A stretch of 64,000 nt of DNA, from the NCBI GenBank assembly GCA_963576725.1, contig OY755252.1:27114722-27178721 (forward strand). The letters run 5' to 3'. The position numbers and the translations under genes are program-made. This DNA is from Azorinus chamasolen. Lineage: Eukaryota; Mollusca; Bivalvia; Cardiida; Solecurtidae. Below the pieces are notes generated by a model. That model was not told the origin of the DNA. It made no database searches and worked only from the letters and a program-made list of their open reading frames with translations. Below are positions 50,121 through 59,689 of the stretch, one piece after another (within the stretch, counting starts at the first letter, position 1; each line of letters starts with the position of its first letter).

Positions 50121-50369
50121 TTACCCCTTTCCCTGTTCTGTATTTAGGCCAAATTTCAATACCTACTGAATATTCATTAACAAAATAGTTATAAACAAAT
50201 ATGGAAGGTGGAACATTGTAGACATTTTTGAAAGTAAAGTAACAGATCTATAAAATTCCATTAGCAAACAGAGCAGACCCTGATCAGACGGCTCCTCTAG
50301 AAGCCATCTGATCTGGGTCTGCTCTGTTTGCAAATGCGTGAAAACATGTTTATATGAGGGAAAGGGTTA
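50121..50369 (-). repeat. MITE family A with a TTAC target duplication
   Basis: Both flanks read TTAC (50121-50124, 50366-50369). The hairpin is complete with the T/A difference; apex CTCCTCTAGAAG. A degenerate I-type element follows (50370-50520). Confidence 0.85.
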
Positions 50370-50530
50370 CTTGATAATCATGCCTTTCCATACTTTTGCA
50401 AGCGGAGTAGACCCAGATCTGACAACTCCTGACAGAGCTATCTGAACAGTCTGGTCTGCTTGCTAAAAGTTTACATATCTGATTCTGTACTATTTGCTGG
50501 AACAATAAATTTCAGTTTGTAAGTATATAT

Positions 50531-50757
50531 TGTAACCCTTTTCTTGTTCTATGTTTATTCCAAATACCTATATACTGAATATTCATGGATAAAATCATTA
50601 TAATGAAATAAGGAGAGTGGAAGATTGTATCCATTTTAGAAAGTAAAGAAACAGATCTATCAGACCCTGATCAGATGGCTCAGCTAGGAGCCGTCTGATC
50701 TGGTTCTACTCTGTTTGCATATGCATGAAAATATGTTTATATGAAGGAAAGGGTTAA
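50531..50757 (-). repeat. MITE family A, partly deleted
   Basis: GTAACCCTTTTCTTGTTCTA to AAGGAAAGGGTTAA. The GCAAACAGAGC base of the left arm is missing. Confidence 0.78.
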
Positions 50758-50763
50758 AGAGAA

Positions 50764-50835
50764 ATCTCTGAAAACCAAACACCTCTAAAAACTGAACATT
50801 TTGTTCGGTCTGATGGTGTCCGGTTTTCAGAGGTT
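50764..50835. repeat. Small foldback
   Basis: TCTCTGAAAACCAAACACC and its near complement GGTGTCCGGTTTTCAGAGG enclose about 35 bp; probably an internally deleted TIR element. Confidence 0.5.
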
Positions 50836-51001
50836 TACCTGTACATCATTGGAAAATCTTTCATTCTTGTGCAGAGTAGACCCAGATCAGGTAGCTTCTA
50901 TAGGAGCCGTCTGATGAGGGTCTGCTCTGTTTCCTTAATAAATTCTATAGATCTGATTCTGCAGTTATCTGCCATGGCACAAAAAATCCTGTGTTTATGT
51001 A

Positions 51002-51206
51002 CAGTATAACCCATCTAAACAGGACATTAAATTTAGCATAAATTTCGCTTGTGGAGACGGCTGACAGCATAATGCAGGGTGAAAGTCATGCAGAAAGCTC
51101 CTCTAGGAGCTTTCTGCTTGACTTTCACCCTGCATTGAACAGGCTAACCTGCCTAAAATTATCTGAATTCTTCTCTACTAGAATTCCGATTTAGAAGGGT
51201 TTACTG
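51002..51206. repeat. MITE family E
   Basis: CAGTATAACCCATCTAAACAG to GATTTAGAAGGGTTTACTG, flanked by TA. Hairpin apex GAAAGCTCCTCTAGGAGCTTTC. Confidence 0.8.
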
Positions 51207-51247
51207 TACCATTACAAATATTCATCCAAGAAATATTATTACATGTA

Positions 51248-51442
51248 CGGTAAAACCTCTTTATAACAGCCACTAAATTGTGTTAATTAGATGGCATCTA
51301 GGGCAGGTGGCTGCAAGGTGAAAGTAAAACAACGCTCCTATAGGAGCGTTCTGTTTTACTTTCACCTTGGTCTAAGCAGCCACCTGCCTTTAACACAAAA
51401 TACTTGATGTAATTTAGTGGCCATTATAGAGAGGTTGTACTG
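51248..51442. repeat. MITE family D
   Basis: CGGTAAAACCTCTTTATAAC to TAGAGAGGTTGTACTG, flanked by TA. Apex ACGCTCCTATAGGAGCGT. Confidence 0.88.
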
Positions 51443-51528
51443 TACATGTATTTCTTACATAAATAATGTAAAGACATGAGTCTCATCTGTTGTGTGGCTG
51501 TTTTATAAGTGTTTTACAGTGTATATAT

Positions 51529-51715
51529 TTAACCTTTCAAATGCTACATTTTCAGAAGAGGAATGGTTCATCGTTGTTTAAGAGTAAATTTGCTAAAGGA
51601 ATATTTAATCATAAACAGTGCAGACCCTGATCAGAAAGATTCTCTTGGAGCCCTCTGATCTTGGTCTATACTGTTTGCAAATGCCAGTTCACTCATTTCC
51701 CGCATTCAGGGGGTA
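51529..51715 (+). repeat. Family J element
   Basis: TTAACCTTTCAAATGCTACA to CGCATTCAGGGGGTA. Arms GCAGACCCTGATCAGA / CTCTGATCTTGGTC. It ends 32 bp before exon 5. Confidence 0.65.
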
Positions 51716-51747
51716 TTTTAACATACATGTATTGATTTCTCTTTCAG

Positions 51748-51866
51748 ACGGGAGTCCTAGAAGTTTTAAACCATAAAACCAAACATAAAGCTGTTTTAAA
51801 CTTCAAGCAGGGAGGCTGGTTTGGCAAAGATCTGCACAAAGTGGAGGGACATGTATTTGATTCCGA
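51748..51866 (+). CDS. ORP gene exon 5
   Basis: Acceptor TTTCTCTTTCAG, 119 bp, donor GA|GTAAGT; phase 0 in, phase 2 out. It encodes TGVLEVLNHKTKHKAVLNFK, then QGGWFGKDLHKVEGHVFDS. The KVEGHxxD block and the spacing from exon 4 match ORP1/ORP2, so no exon is missing in the 22.8-kb intron. The split Asp codon (GA/T) is completed in exon 6. Confidence 0.94.
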
Positions 51867-52578
51867 GTAAGTGTGAGCCATACTTACAGAAAAGAAACCT
51901 TGTTTGTTGCATTGTAACACTTTACCTTAGGCTTATGAATATTTATGTATTAGCAACATTTCCAAAATGATATATGAACAAATGGTTTATTGACTGGCAG
52001 AAGCAGTATCAGGGACTGTCTGATTAGGGTCTGCTCTTTTTATGCCCCCCAAAGGGAGGCATATAGTATCACACTGTCCCTCCAGTCTCACAGTCTGTCT
52101 GTCACTCTGTCAGTCCCGCATCTTTTAAACTCTGTAACTCCTGCATACATGAGTGGATTTCAAAATAACATGATACAAATATTCAGCAACTTATAACGAT
52201 GTGTCGTGATAAAAACAGGTTCCTATCTCAAAGGTCAAGATCACAATTGGGGTCAATGGTAAAAAATGGGCACATTTTGTTCACCTTCTTGAGACGATGT
52301 GTGGTGAAAAAGAACTTGGTTCCTATCTGAAAGATCAAAGTCACAATCGGGGGTCAACTGTAATTCCTACATGCATGAGTGAATTTCAAAATAATATTAT
52401 TACCAGTAAATCCTTGGAATTTGATTGGTCAGTTTGCCAAAAACTGCCGGGGTGTACAGAACCGTATTTAGCGGCTTCCACGGAGAATACAGAATTCAAA
52501 TTTGATGCGTGACGTCATTCGTTTGTTTTTGTTTTTAGCGTCGATTCGAAGTTTCATATCGTCCTTACTCCATTAATT

Positions 52579-52917
52579 CTGGACAGATTAGACCGGCCGC
52601 GTGGCTCAGTGGTAGAGCGTCCGCCTGCGGTACGGAAGGTCGTGGGTTCGATCCCCGGCCGCGACAGACCAAAAGTCGTTAAAAGTTGGTACTAGTAGCT
52701 CCCTTGTCTACGCTCGACATTAAAGGTGTAGTTCTAGGACTGGTCGGCCCGGTGTCAGGATAATGTGACTGGGTGGGGTGCCCTTGCCATGTACCTGCGG
52801 CAGGGGTATTCCAGTGAGGCAGCACTATAACTTGTCTCATGCGGGTGCCGTCTGCAAATAACTGAAATACTGTTGGTCGGACGTAAAACCCAACTCACTC
52901 ACTCACTGGACGGATTA
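52579..52917 (+). mobile_element. tRNA-derived SINE with target duplications
   Basis: The body (52591-52905) has the pol III A box TGGCTCAGTGG (52602-52612) and B box GGTTCGATCCC (52645-52655). A non-tRNA middle (GTGACTGGGTGGGGTGCCC, CCAGTGAGGCAGCACTATAA) and a CTCACTCACT tail follow. Near-identical 12-bp repeats CTGGACAGATTA / CTGGACGGATTA flank it (52579-52590, 52906-52917). Mollusc SINEs of this layout are common. Confidence 0.85.
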
Positions 52918-53162
52918 CGACCAGATAATCAATAATAAACGTAAAAAGACTATTCCTCGTATGTTCCTCAATTTGACACTATCAACTTCTCAGTACAACG
53001 TGTAACCCTTTAACTTAAATGTTTACAAGTGAAGTTTGAATTCCTCTTTCGAAATTGCTCTGAGACGACGTCATATTTGCTCTGTGATGATGTCATGTTT
53101 TCCTTGTCCTGTCGTAATATAATAAGAATCTAATGTCAGGAAAAATAAGAGTTTTTCATTTC

Positions 53163-53412
53163 TTAACCCTTCTCTTGCTGAATTTTAAAACACATTTCTT
53201 CTTCTTTACCCATGCCCTGTTGTATAATAACACATATCTTCACTGTGTACAAGTATATCGCTGTGCAATCACTGCTCTGGAATGGACTGGTTGCACAATC
53301 AACTTGTAAATATTGCAGACCCTGATGAGACAGCTCCTGCAAGAGCTGTCTCATCTGGGTCTTCACTATTTACAGGTAGGTATATTGACGTGAATAGCAA
53401 GCGAAGGGTTAA
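53163..53412 (-). repeat. MITE family F
   Basis: TTAA-bounded. Arms GCAGACCCTGATGAGACAG / CTGTCTCATCTGGGTCTTC, apex CTCCTGCAAGAG. Confidence 0.88.
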
Positions 53413-53617
53413 TTAGGTAAATCGGATCTCTGACTGGTAATAAATTCATTACACGGTAATTTGGCAGCCCGTACACCCTGCCAAATTACTGTGTAACTAA
53501 TATTGTACAAATGTTTACCACCATGAGACGATGTGTCATGAAAAAGAACCAGGTTCCTATCTCAAAGGTCAAGGTCCCAATCAGGGGTCAAAGGCTTTTA
53601 TATATATGAGGGAAAGG

Positions 53618-53960
53618 TTTAACAAGAGTCCTTTCAGTATGAAATGATGAAATTTGAAAGCAGATTTTGAATTATAAACAATGTACACCTTGATCAAAGG
53701 TCTCCTCAAGGAGCCATCTGGTCTGAGTCTACTCTTTTAGCAAATACCAGTTAACCCTTTACTCCATGGAGGCATCTTTTGACAGCTTTGCAACTATAGT
53801 AGATCCTAATCAGACAGCTTCTATATGATCAGCTGGAATAAATTAGATCTAACAGCTATGTATTCACTTGTTTTATATAACAAATACTTAATGTTCATAT
53901 TGAATTGCCATGAATATTCATGTAGTAAAAGATTGACTTGTTACCCACATTCAAAGGATT
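53618..53960 (+). repeat. Family J element split by family I
   Basis: GAGTCCTTTCAGTATGAAATG to TTTTAGCAAATACCAG, then the I copy, then CTTGTTACCCACATTCAAAGG. Confidence 0.6.
53752..53935 (-). repeat. Family I element, hairpin eroded
   Basis: TTAACCCTTTACTCCATGGA to GTAGTAAAAGATTGA; core CCTAATCAGACAGCTTCTATATGATC. Confidence 0.6.
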
Positions 53961-53998
53961 TTTCTGTCTGCCATGCATGACTTTTCATAAAGTAAATG

Positions 53999-54205
53999 GT
54001 TAATCTCTAATTTTTCTGCATATTAATGCCTTTGCAAACAAAGTAGACCCAGATCAGATGACTCCTGCAGGAGCGGTCTGATCTAGAACTGCTCTGTTTG
54101 CTTATGAAATAATCACAGATCTGACTACACCAAAACATTCTGTGTACATAGGCAATTATAAAAATATAAATGTAACAGATAATGAGATCATGAGTATTTA
54201 TTTGC
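53999..54205 (-). repeat. MITE family I
   Basis: GGTTAATCTCTAATTTTTCTG to ATGAGATCATGAGTATTTA. Arms CCCAGATCAGATGA / GCGGTCTGATCTAG, apex CTCCTGCAGGAG. Confidence 0.65.
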
Positions 54206-54720
54206 CGATTTATTATAATAATATTGACAAACAGGAAGTTTTGACCATGGCAGAATCATCTGTATTGTAGCTTAACCCTTTCCTCCATAAATACGCTTTT
54301 CTATGCCTCTGTATTTAATCGTCACTTTATGAAACCATTGTGATAAATAGAGCATTAATTTTGCTCCATAGGAGCAAATACTCTATTTATCGCAATGGTT
54401 TAAAATCTACACAATTCTGAAACTTTTCTTTTCTCTAATGAATGCTCATTTTCGGTAGATTTGTTCAAAAAGGTAGGATCTAAAAATAGCCTATGAGGGA
54501 ATGGGTTAAGCAAATGGAGCAGACCCTGATTAGATGTCATAATGGCATATGTACAGAGGAATGTTTTGGTATTAGAAGAAACTGTAAAGTCAGATCTTTT
54601 ATAATTTCATAAAGCAGACAGAGCAGACCCTGATCAAATGGCTGCTACAGGAGCTGTCTGATCTGGGTCTTCTCTGTTTGCTAAGATGTGAAAAGGCATC
54701 TCTATGAGGTAATGGGATAA
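54206..54720 (+). repeat. Family I remnants around a family B copy
   Basis: GACCATGGCAGAATCATCTG (before B) and GCAAATGGAGCAGACCCTGAT (after B) belong to one I element interrupted at C-TTAA-GC. A second I remnant (54535-54720) has the core CCTGATCAAATGGCTGCTACAGGAGC. Confidence 0.6.
54272..54509 (+). repeat. MITE family B
   Basis: TTAA-bounded; the apex has an ATT insertion (GAGCATTAATTTTGCTCC), so the arms are unequal. Confidence 0.85.
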
Positions 54721-54921
54721 CAAGAATCAGGATATTAGAAAATTACAAAATGAATGTAATGTGTCCACAAAACAATAACTTACCCTGGCATTGGACAGGG
54801 AAAGATTTTTATAACCATGGACAGACGTCATAAATAGAACTTATCCTCTCAGCTGTATCTACTTAACCGTCTGTAGCATTCGTCAATATGGCATCGTGAT
54901 TATTTTAACCAGCTGAGGGCT

Positions 54922-55134
54922 TTAATGCCTTCGCTTCCAAATATTGTAATCTGCAAAATTTGTTGTCTTCTACAATTTCCTTTTGCTAAATTTTCCCCAT
55001 TTCTTTTAAAAACATTACCACAATAATAAACAGTTTGGATCCTGATGAGATGCAGTGTTACTCGGGGTCTCATCTGGATCCAAACGGTTTGTTATAGGTA
55101 ATCATAATTGTGACATTGGCAAGGAAAGAGTTAA
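54922..55134. repeat. MITE family H
   Basis: TTAATGCCTTCGCTTCC to GGCAAGGAAAGAGTTAA. Arms CAGTTTGGATCCTGATGAGA / TCTCATCTGGATCCAAACGG show the T/A difference. The stretch before it (54721-54921) is unassigned. Confidence 0.8.
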
Positions 55135-55287
55135 CTATGTCTGATGACCTTTTGAGCAAAAGTATTACAGAAATAACAAATGATGTAAGATAAGGCATTA
55201 GGCCAGTGTGTATTACCTAGTAATACCATCTATTTTTGGAGAGATAGACACATATTTTAACTCTTTATAAGGATATTCATATAGGAA

Positions 55288-55537
55288 TTAACCCATTCCC
55301 TGTTCTATGTTTATTCCAAATTTCAATACCTACTGAATATTCATGAACAAAATAGTTATAAAGAAATATGGAAGGTGGAACAATGTAGCCATTCTAGAAA
55401 GTAAAGAAACATCTCTTTCAAATTCCATTAGCAAACAGAGCAGATCCAGATCAGACGGCTCCTATTTGAGCCGTTTGATTTGGGTCTACTCTGTTTGCAG
55501 ATGTTTAAAAACTCGTTTATATGCGGGAAAGGGTTAA
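55288..55537 (-). repeat. MITE family A
   Basis: Complete, TTAA-bounded. Arms CCAGATCAGACGG / CCGTTTGATTTGGG, apex CTCCTATTTGAG. Confidence 0.9.
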
Positions 55538-55554
55538 TGACAGTGTAAACACTA

Positions 55555-55716
55555 TTAACCCTTTCCTCCATAAATACGCCTTTCTACGCCTCTGTAATAG
55601 TCACTTCTTGAAACCATTGTGATAAATAGAGCATTTGCCCCTATAGGAGCAAATGCTCTATTTATCACAATGGTTTCAAACTACAAAATTCTTAATCCTA
55701 TGGAGGAAAGGGTTAC
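55555..55716 (+). repeat. MITE family B, internal deletion
   Basis: The palindrome is complete apart from TTTGCCCC, but the right flank is shortened (AAATTCTTAATCCTATGGAGG). Confidence 0.85.
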
Positions 55717-56037
55717 ATATTATAACAGCAAATGGAGGAAGATAATGCTTGCCGTGACAGAGAGTGTACAGTCAGATGTTTCAAATTATGTAAGCAGATA
55801 GAGTACTGGCCCACTTCATACAGCTCCTGTTCGAGCTGTCTGATCTCGGTCTACTGAGTTTACTTAAGTATGAAAGAGTGGGATTCTTATTGGGATATGG
55901 GTTAACCCTTTCCCTCATATAAACACCTTTTCACACATTTGCAAACAGAGTAGACCCAGATCAGACGGCTCCTATAGGAGTGGTCTGATCTGGATCTGCT
56001 CTGTTTGCTTATGGGCTATGGCACAATATAAGGTTAA
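55717..56037. repeat. Decayed family I, then shortened family A/I element
   Basis: 55717-55905: core CTTCATACAGCTCCTGTTCGAGC. 55902-56037: TTAACCCTTTCCCTCATATA, hairpin CCCAGATCAGACGGCTCCTATAGGAGTGG, ending AAGGTTAA soon after the hairpin. Confidence 0.6.
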
Positions 56038-56049
56038 CCTTTACCTGAA

Positions 56050-56434
56050 ATTTTTTTTGCCCCCGCCTTTAGGCGACGGGGGCATTAAGTTTTACCCTTG
56101 TCAGTCCGTACGTCCATAGGTCCGAAATTTTCATCAAGGATTTCTTGGTTTATGTAATGTGGAATGACTTGATATTTGGTCTGAAGCATTATCATAGTGA
56201 CTTGTAAAGTGTGTCCCCTTTTCAGGTCTGTCGTCTATCTACTTCCTGTTTGCCGACACTTTGATTGAATTTGGGTGATTGTTTAATGACAAAAATTTTC
56301 GTCAAAGATTTCTTCGCTTGTGTAAGCTGCAATGATTTGATATTTGGTCTGAAGCATAATCATAGTGAGTTGTACCGTGTTTCCCCTTTTCAGGTCTGTC
56401 GTTCATCTACTTCCTGTTTGCCCATGGACACATT
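56050..56434 (+). repeat. Interspersed repeat Z (GCCCCCGCCTTTAGGCG type)
   Basis: GCCCCCGCC-TTTA-GGCGACGGGGGC hairpin at the start. Two related units follow, each ending CCCCTTTTCAGGTCTGTCGT ... CTACTTCCTGTTTGCC. Confidence 0.6.
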
Positions 56435-56822
56435 TTCTTTTATTTATATAAGTAATATTGACTGTGTCAACACAGATAAGCTGAATTTTTATAACAACAT
56501 AATTATGCACAAGTGGATGTTTGACCATGGCAGAACATACAGAATCAGATCTATATTATTTCATATGCAAACAAAAGAACCTGGATCAGACGGCTACTAC
56601 AGCCACCCTCTGATCTGGGTCTACTGTTTGCAAAGGGATGGAATGGTGTTCCTATCAGATACAGGGCTAGAATAAGATAAAATAAGGAAATATTTTGTCA
56701 TGGCATGAAATAAAGTTTCAGATCTGTTACATGTAAGTAAAATGATCAGAAATTGATCATTGAGCTCCTACAGGAGAGTTGAGACCTGATCTGGATCTAC
56801 CCTATTTGCAAAAGTGCTGGGT
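56435..56822 (+). repeat. Two decayed family I elements
   Basis: Cores ACCTGGATCAGACGGCTACTA / CCCTCTGATCTGGGTC and GAGCTCCTACAGGAGAGTTG ... CTGATCTGGATC. The second stops 34 bp before exon 6. Confidence 0.55.
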
Positions 56823-56856
56823 TATCAAATAAAGGATTGTTCTTTTTGTTTTTCAG

Positions 56857-57049
56857 TAAGAAGAAGGTGAAGGCCATGTATGGTAGCTGGGTGTACGACA
56901 TGTTTGGGGTGGATAACAACGTGTACGAGGATTACATGAAACAGAAAGTCTCCCACAGCCCTAACAAATCTACACCATCATCCATCCCTGTAAGTTCTCA
57001 ACAGAAAGTCTCCCACAGCCCTAACAAATCTACACCATCATCCATCCCT
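56857..57049 (+). CDS. ORP gene exon 6 with duplicated 3' end and twin splice donors
   Basis: Acceptor TTTTTGTTTTTCAG, phase 2 in. It encodes KKKVKAMYGSWVYDMFGVDN, then NVYEDYMKQKVSHSPNKSTP SSIP. A 60-bp segment (56941-57000) is repeated exactly at 57001-57060 and includes the donor CCT|GTAAGT. Using the first donor the exon ends at 56989 (133 bp); using the second it ends at 57049 (193 bp). Both leave phase 0, matching exon 7, so the protein gains or lacks 20 residues. If neither is used the frame stops at 57089-57091. Confidence 0.92.
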
Positions 57050-57060
57050 GTAAGTTCTCA
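56941..57060 (+). repeat. Perfect 60-bp tandem duplication in exon 6
   Basis: Two identical 60-bp units, ACAGAAAGTCTCCCACAGCC to CCCTGTAAGTTCTCA. The unit spans coding sequence plus the first bases of the intron. Confidence 0.98.
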
Positions 57061-57099
57061 ATCAAGCTTCAAGATTGAGAAACAAAATTAGCTGAAATT

Positions 57100-57290
57100 G
57101 TGATCATTGCTTTAAATGATTGTGCACCAAGTTTGATGGTCTTTGCAGATAGTTTTAATCGAGATGTGAAGTATTTGGATCCAGATTTGCAGTAACATTA
57201 TGTCTCATAAGGATTCAAACGATTTGTCTCTCTGAGTACAGTTTATGCCCTTGTAAAGCTGAAAAAGTCAACTCGGAAATGTTTTGTTCA
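57100..57290. repeat. Degenerate family H element
   Basis: TATTTGGATCCAGATTTGCAG / ATGTCTCATAAGGATTCAAAC arms, weakly paired. Confidence 0.5.
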
Positions 57291-57366
57291 TTTCAAAATG
57301 GAGTTACAGAGCTACAAAGTGTAGATCCAGATAAAATTACAGTACAACCTGTTTTAAGCGGCTTAT

Positions 57367-57615
57367 TAACCCTTTCCCTCATATAAACATGTTTTTACGC
57401 ATTTGTAAACAGATAAGACCCAGATCAGACGGCTCCTAGAGGAGCCGTCTGATCAGGGTCTGCTCTGTTTGCTGAAAGAATTTTATAGATATGTTCCTTT
57501 ACTTTCTAAAATGTCTACAACGTTCCACCTTCCATATTTCTTTCTAACTATTTTGTTAATGAATATTCAGTAGGTATTGAAATTTGGCCGAAATACAGAA
57601 CAGGGAAAGGGGTAA
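57367..57615 (+). repeat. MITE family A
   Basis: TTAACCCTTTCCCTCATATA to ACAGGGAAAGGGGTAA. Arms GACCCAGATCAGACGG / CCGTCTGATCAGGGTC, apex CTCCTAGAGGAG. Confidence 0.9.
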
Positions 57616-57700
57616 AGAAGAAGTCTAAATCTGGATGTCTAAAACAGGTGGCAGCTTAATGCAGGGTAAAAGTGATACAGAAACCTACTTTTACCCTGCA

Positions 57701-57929
57701 TTAACCCTTTACCTCATATGCTATTTTTAGATACAACCTCTTTGAATTAATCTACCGAAAAGGGGCATTAATTAGAGAAAAGGAACATTTTAGGATTTTG
57801 CAGTTTGAAACCATTGTGATGAATAGAGCATTTGCTCCTATAGGAGCAAATGCTCTATTTATCGCAATGGTTTCTCGAAATGACTTTTATAGAGTCGTCA
57901 AAAGTCGTCAATATGAGGGAATGGGTTAA
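57701..57929 (-). repeat. MITE family B, TTAA insertion in family E
   Basis: Complete; palindrome near perfect. TTAA occurs once in the intact family E site and on both sides here. Confidence 0.93.
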
Positions 57930-58061
57930 GCAACCACTTGCATTTTAAGATTCCTATGTTTAATAAACAACTGACCACTTAGGTCTGTACTTTTTAGTCA
58001 GCAATTTGATATCAGTCTACATTATTTGTCTTTAACAAGTTTTTCAGGCAGGATATCATAG

Positions 58062-58546
58062 TTAACCCCTTCAGTGCTGTGTACCTGTACACCCTAAGTG
58101 CCGCGAATTACTTTGGCGCATTCTCGGCAGAACTACCAGGCTACATAAAATTTATCATTACTTCGCTAATAATCACGCAATCTGCACCAATTTTCACATG
58201 CTGCTTAAAAAACACTTATTTCAATTCTTCCTGAAAGTTTCATTGATATGTTATCACTTCTTCGATGCAAAACTACAGTATAGATATTTCACCATGGCTA
58301 AACATTAGATTTAATAGGAAAATGTGTTAACTTTTTGATAAAACACATATTTTCTACACATTACATAAATTACAGATAAGGGAAACTATTCAAAATGACT
58401 TTCATTGCAAATATATAGGATGAGTTGCTTCCCTTATTGCGTTATTTAACATAGACCGTAATAACCCCGAATCTCGCTTGGGTTATAACACACAGGATAC
58501 ACTTCTCGCCCAAGTGAGGATCGGGGTAAGGCAGTGAAGGGGTTAA
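58062..58546. repeat. 485-bp TTAA element with CCCCTTCAGTGC ends
   Basis: TTAACCCCTTCAGTGCTG / GGCAGTGAAGGGGTTAA. A subterminal hairpin (ACCCCGAATCTCGCTTGGG / CCCAAGTGAGGATCGGGGT) lies near the right end. There is no central GCTCC palindrome. It ends 47 bp before exon 7. Confidence 0.75.
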
Positions 58547-58593
58547 ATACAGTATGTTTTGAAACTGCATTCAGACTTTGTTTTATCTTGCAG

Positions 58594-58725
58594 GAGAATG
58601 GAGGCAGCAAAACATCGGATGTTGAAGACAATCTCCCCACCCACCATTTCTCCATGTTCAATCTAAATATTCCAGATCAGGTGAACTTATGGAAGTCAGC
58701 ACCTCGACCTGAAGGTTTTGATAAG
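58594..58725 (+). CDS. ORP gene exon 7
   Basis: Acceptor TTTTATCTTGCAG, 132 bp, donor AAG|GTATAG; phase 0 both ends. It encodes ENGGSKTSDVEDNLPTHHFS, then MFNLNIPDQVNLWKSAPRPE GFDK. The region corresponds to the variable linker before the FTSF block in ORP1/ORP2; LW-x-x-x-PRP is the recognisable part. Confidence 0.92.
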
Positions 58726-58801
58726 GTATAGCAGACATCTAGATTGAACTGGCATTAATCTTGAAAATGTTAGAGCATGCTAGTAAAATGAACCACTGAC
58801 C

Positions 58802-59055
58802 TTAACCCATTCCTTCGTATAAACACCTTTCCATGCATTTGCAGGCAGAGTAGACCCAGATCAGATGGCTCCTATAGGAGCCATCTGATCAGGGTCTGCT
58901 CTGTTTGCTAATGGAATTTGAAGGACATTTTTCTATACTTTGTTAAATGGCTAAAATGTTCCATATTCCATATTTCATTATAACTATTTTGTCCATAAAT
59001 ATTCAGTAGGTATTGATTTTTTTTTTATTAAACATAGATACAGGGAAAGGGTTAA
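58802..59055 (+). repeat. MITE family A
   Basis: TTAACCCATTCCTTCGTATA to CAGGGAAAGGGTTAA. Arms GACCCAGATCAGATGG / CCATCTGATCAGGGTC, apex CTCCTATAGGAG. Confidence 0.92.
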
Positions 59056-59169
59056 AACAAAGTTATGACACATCCTTTGTTACACCCTGTGGGTGTATGT
59101 AACAATGTCTGTCCATTAGTCTGTTGGTTTTCTTGTCCATGATATTCCTCAGTAACTACTTATAGGGCT

Positions 59170-59366
59170 TTAACCCTTTCTCTGCCAAACTGTCTCTGTC
59201 TGTCTGTCGTCTGCTAACTTTGTCGTCTGCTACAAATTTTCATTCTTTTGATTTTCTTCATTTTTGTTTCAAAAACATAGTAACAGTAACAAACAGTTTG
59301 GATCCTGATGAGACGCCGAGTTACTCTAGGTAATTGCAGATCCGGCATTGGCAGCGAAAGGGTTAA
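59170..59366. repeat. MITE family H, right arm lost
   Basis: TTAACCCTTTCTCTGCCAAAC to GGCAGCGAAAGGGTTAA. The left arm CAGTTTGGATCCTGATGAGA is present and the right arm missing. Confidence 0.8.
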
Positions 59367-59435
59367 AAAAACTTTATTGGAAGTTTCAATATATCTAGAG
59401 AAGAATATATTGTTACAACATTCTGGCCAGATAAT

Positions 59436-59635
59436 TTTTAGCTTGTATGCTTCGAAGAAACATCAAACTGTTGTGATCACTGGGTCGTAGGCGTTATCGT
59501 AGTTGTAGGCGTTGGCGTTGTCGGCTGCATAAACTTTAATGTAGCTGATTAATCAAAACGTATAAGAGGTATCAACATGAAACTTCATAGGTTGGTAGAT
59601 CTCTCTGAGAAGGGGTAATCTTTACCTCCTATAGA
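59436..59635 (+). repeat. Repeat K5, diverged
   Basis: TTTTTAGCTTGTATGCTTCG followed by GTAGGCGTT-rich sequence, decaying by about 59630. Confidence 0.5.
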
Positions 59636-59689
59636 CACCTAGATCACACAGTTTCTGTAGGAGGTGTCTAGCTCCATCCCAGTCTATCA

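Larger units (their letters stand above)
50870..51480 (-). repeat. Family I element carrying two TA-type MITEs
   Basis: GCAGAGTAGACCCAGATCAGG to ATCCTGTGTTTATG, then family E, then CCATTACAAATATTCATCC to ATTACATG, then family D, then CATGTATTTCTTACATAAAT. Both inserts are at TA. Confidence 0.65.
52400..53498. other. About 1.1-kb insertion of unknown type inside repeat X
   Basis: Starts near ACCAGTAAATCCTTGGAATT. Its right end carries the hairpin TACACGGTAATTTGGCAG / CTGCCAAATTACTGTGTA (53453-53504), and CTGCCGGGGTGTAC appears near its left end. It contains the SINE and a family F MITE. I cannot name it. Confidence 0.4.
52038..53585 (+). repeat. Interspersed repeat X (TTTTTATGCCCCCC type), interrupted
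   Basis: Left part 52038 to about 52400 (GCCCCCCAAAGGGAGGCATA to TTTCAAAATAATATTATT). It resumes about 53500 (CATGAGACGATGTGTCATG) and ends near GGGGTCAAAGG. AACTTGGTTCCTATCTGAAAG-like units repeat. Confidence 0.55.
57341..58000. repeat. Family E element with family A and family B insertions
   Basis: ACAGTACAACCTGTTTTAAGC (left end), then family A, then GGTGGCAGCTTAATGCAGGG to CCCTGCA, then family B, then GCAACCACTTGCATTTTAAG. CTGCA-TTAA-GCAACCAC matches the uninterrupted site in the family E copy at 13579-13783. Confidence 0.75.

Noticed and set aside
52591..52665. tRNA gene
   Set aside because: A and B boxes are present, but the 5' and 3' ends (both GGCCGCG-like) do not form a normal acceptor stem. 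The sequence continues into a SINE body and tail between target duplications.
57050..57091. ORP protein ending at the stop at 57089-57091
   Set aside because: It would need retention of the intron after two good GTAAGT donors; exon 7 continues the family domain in phase. It remains possible as a minor isoform.
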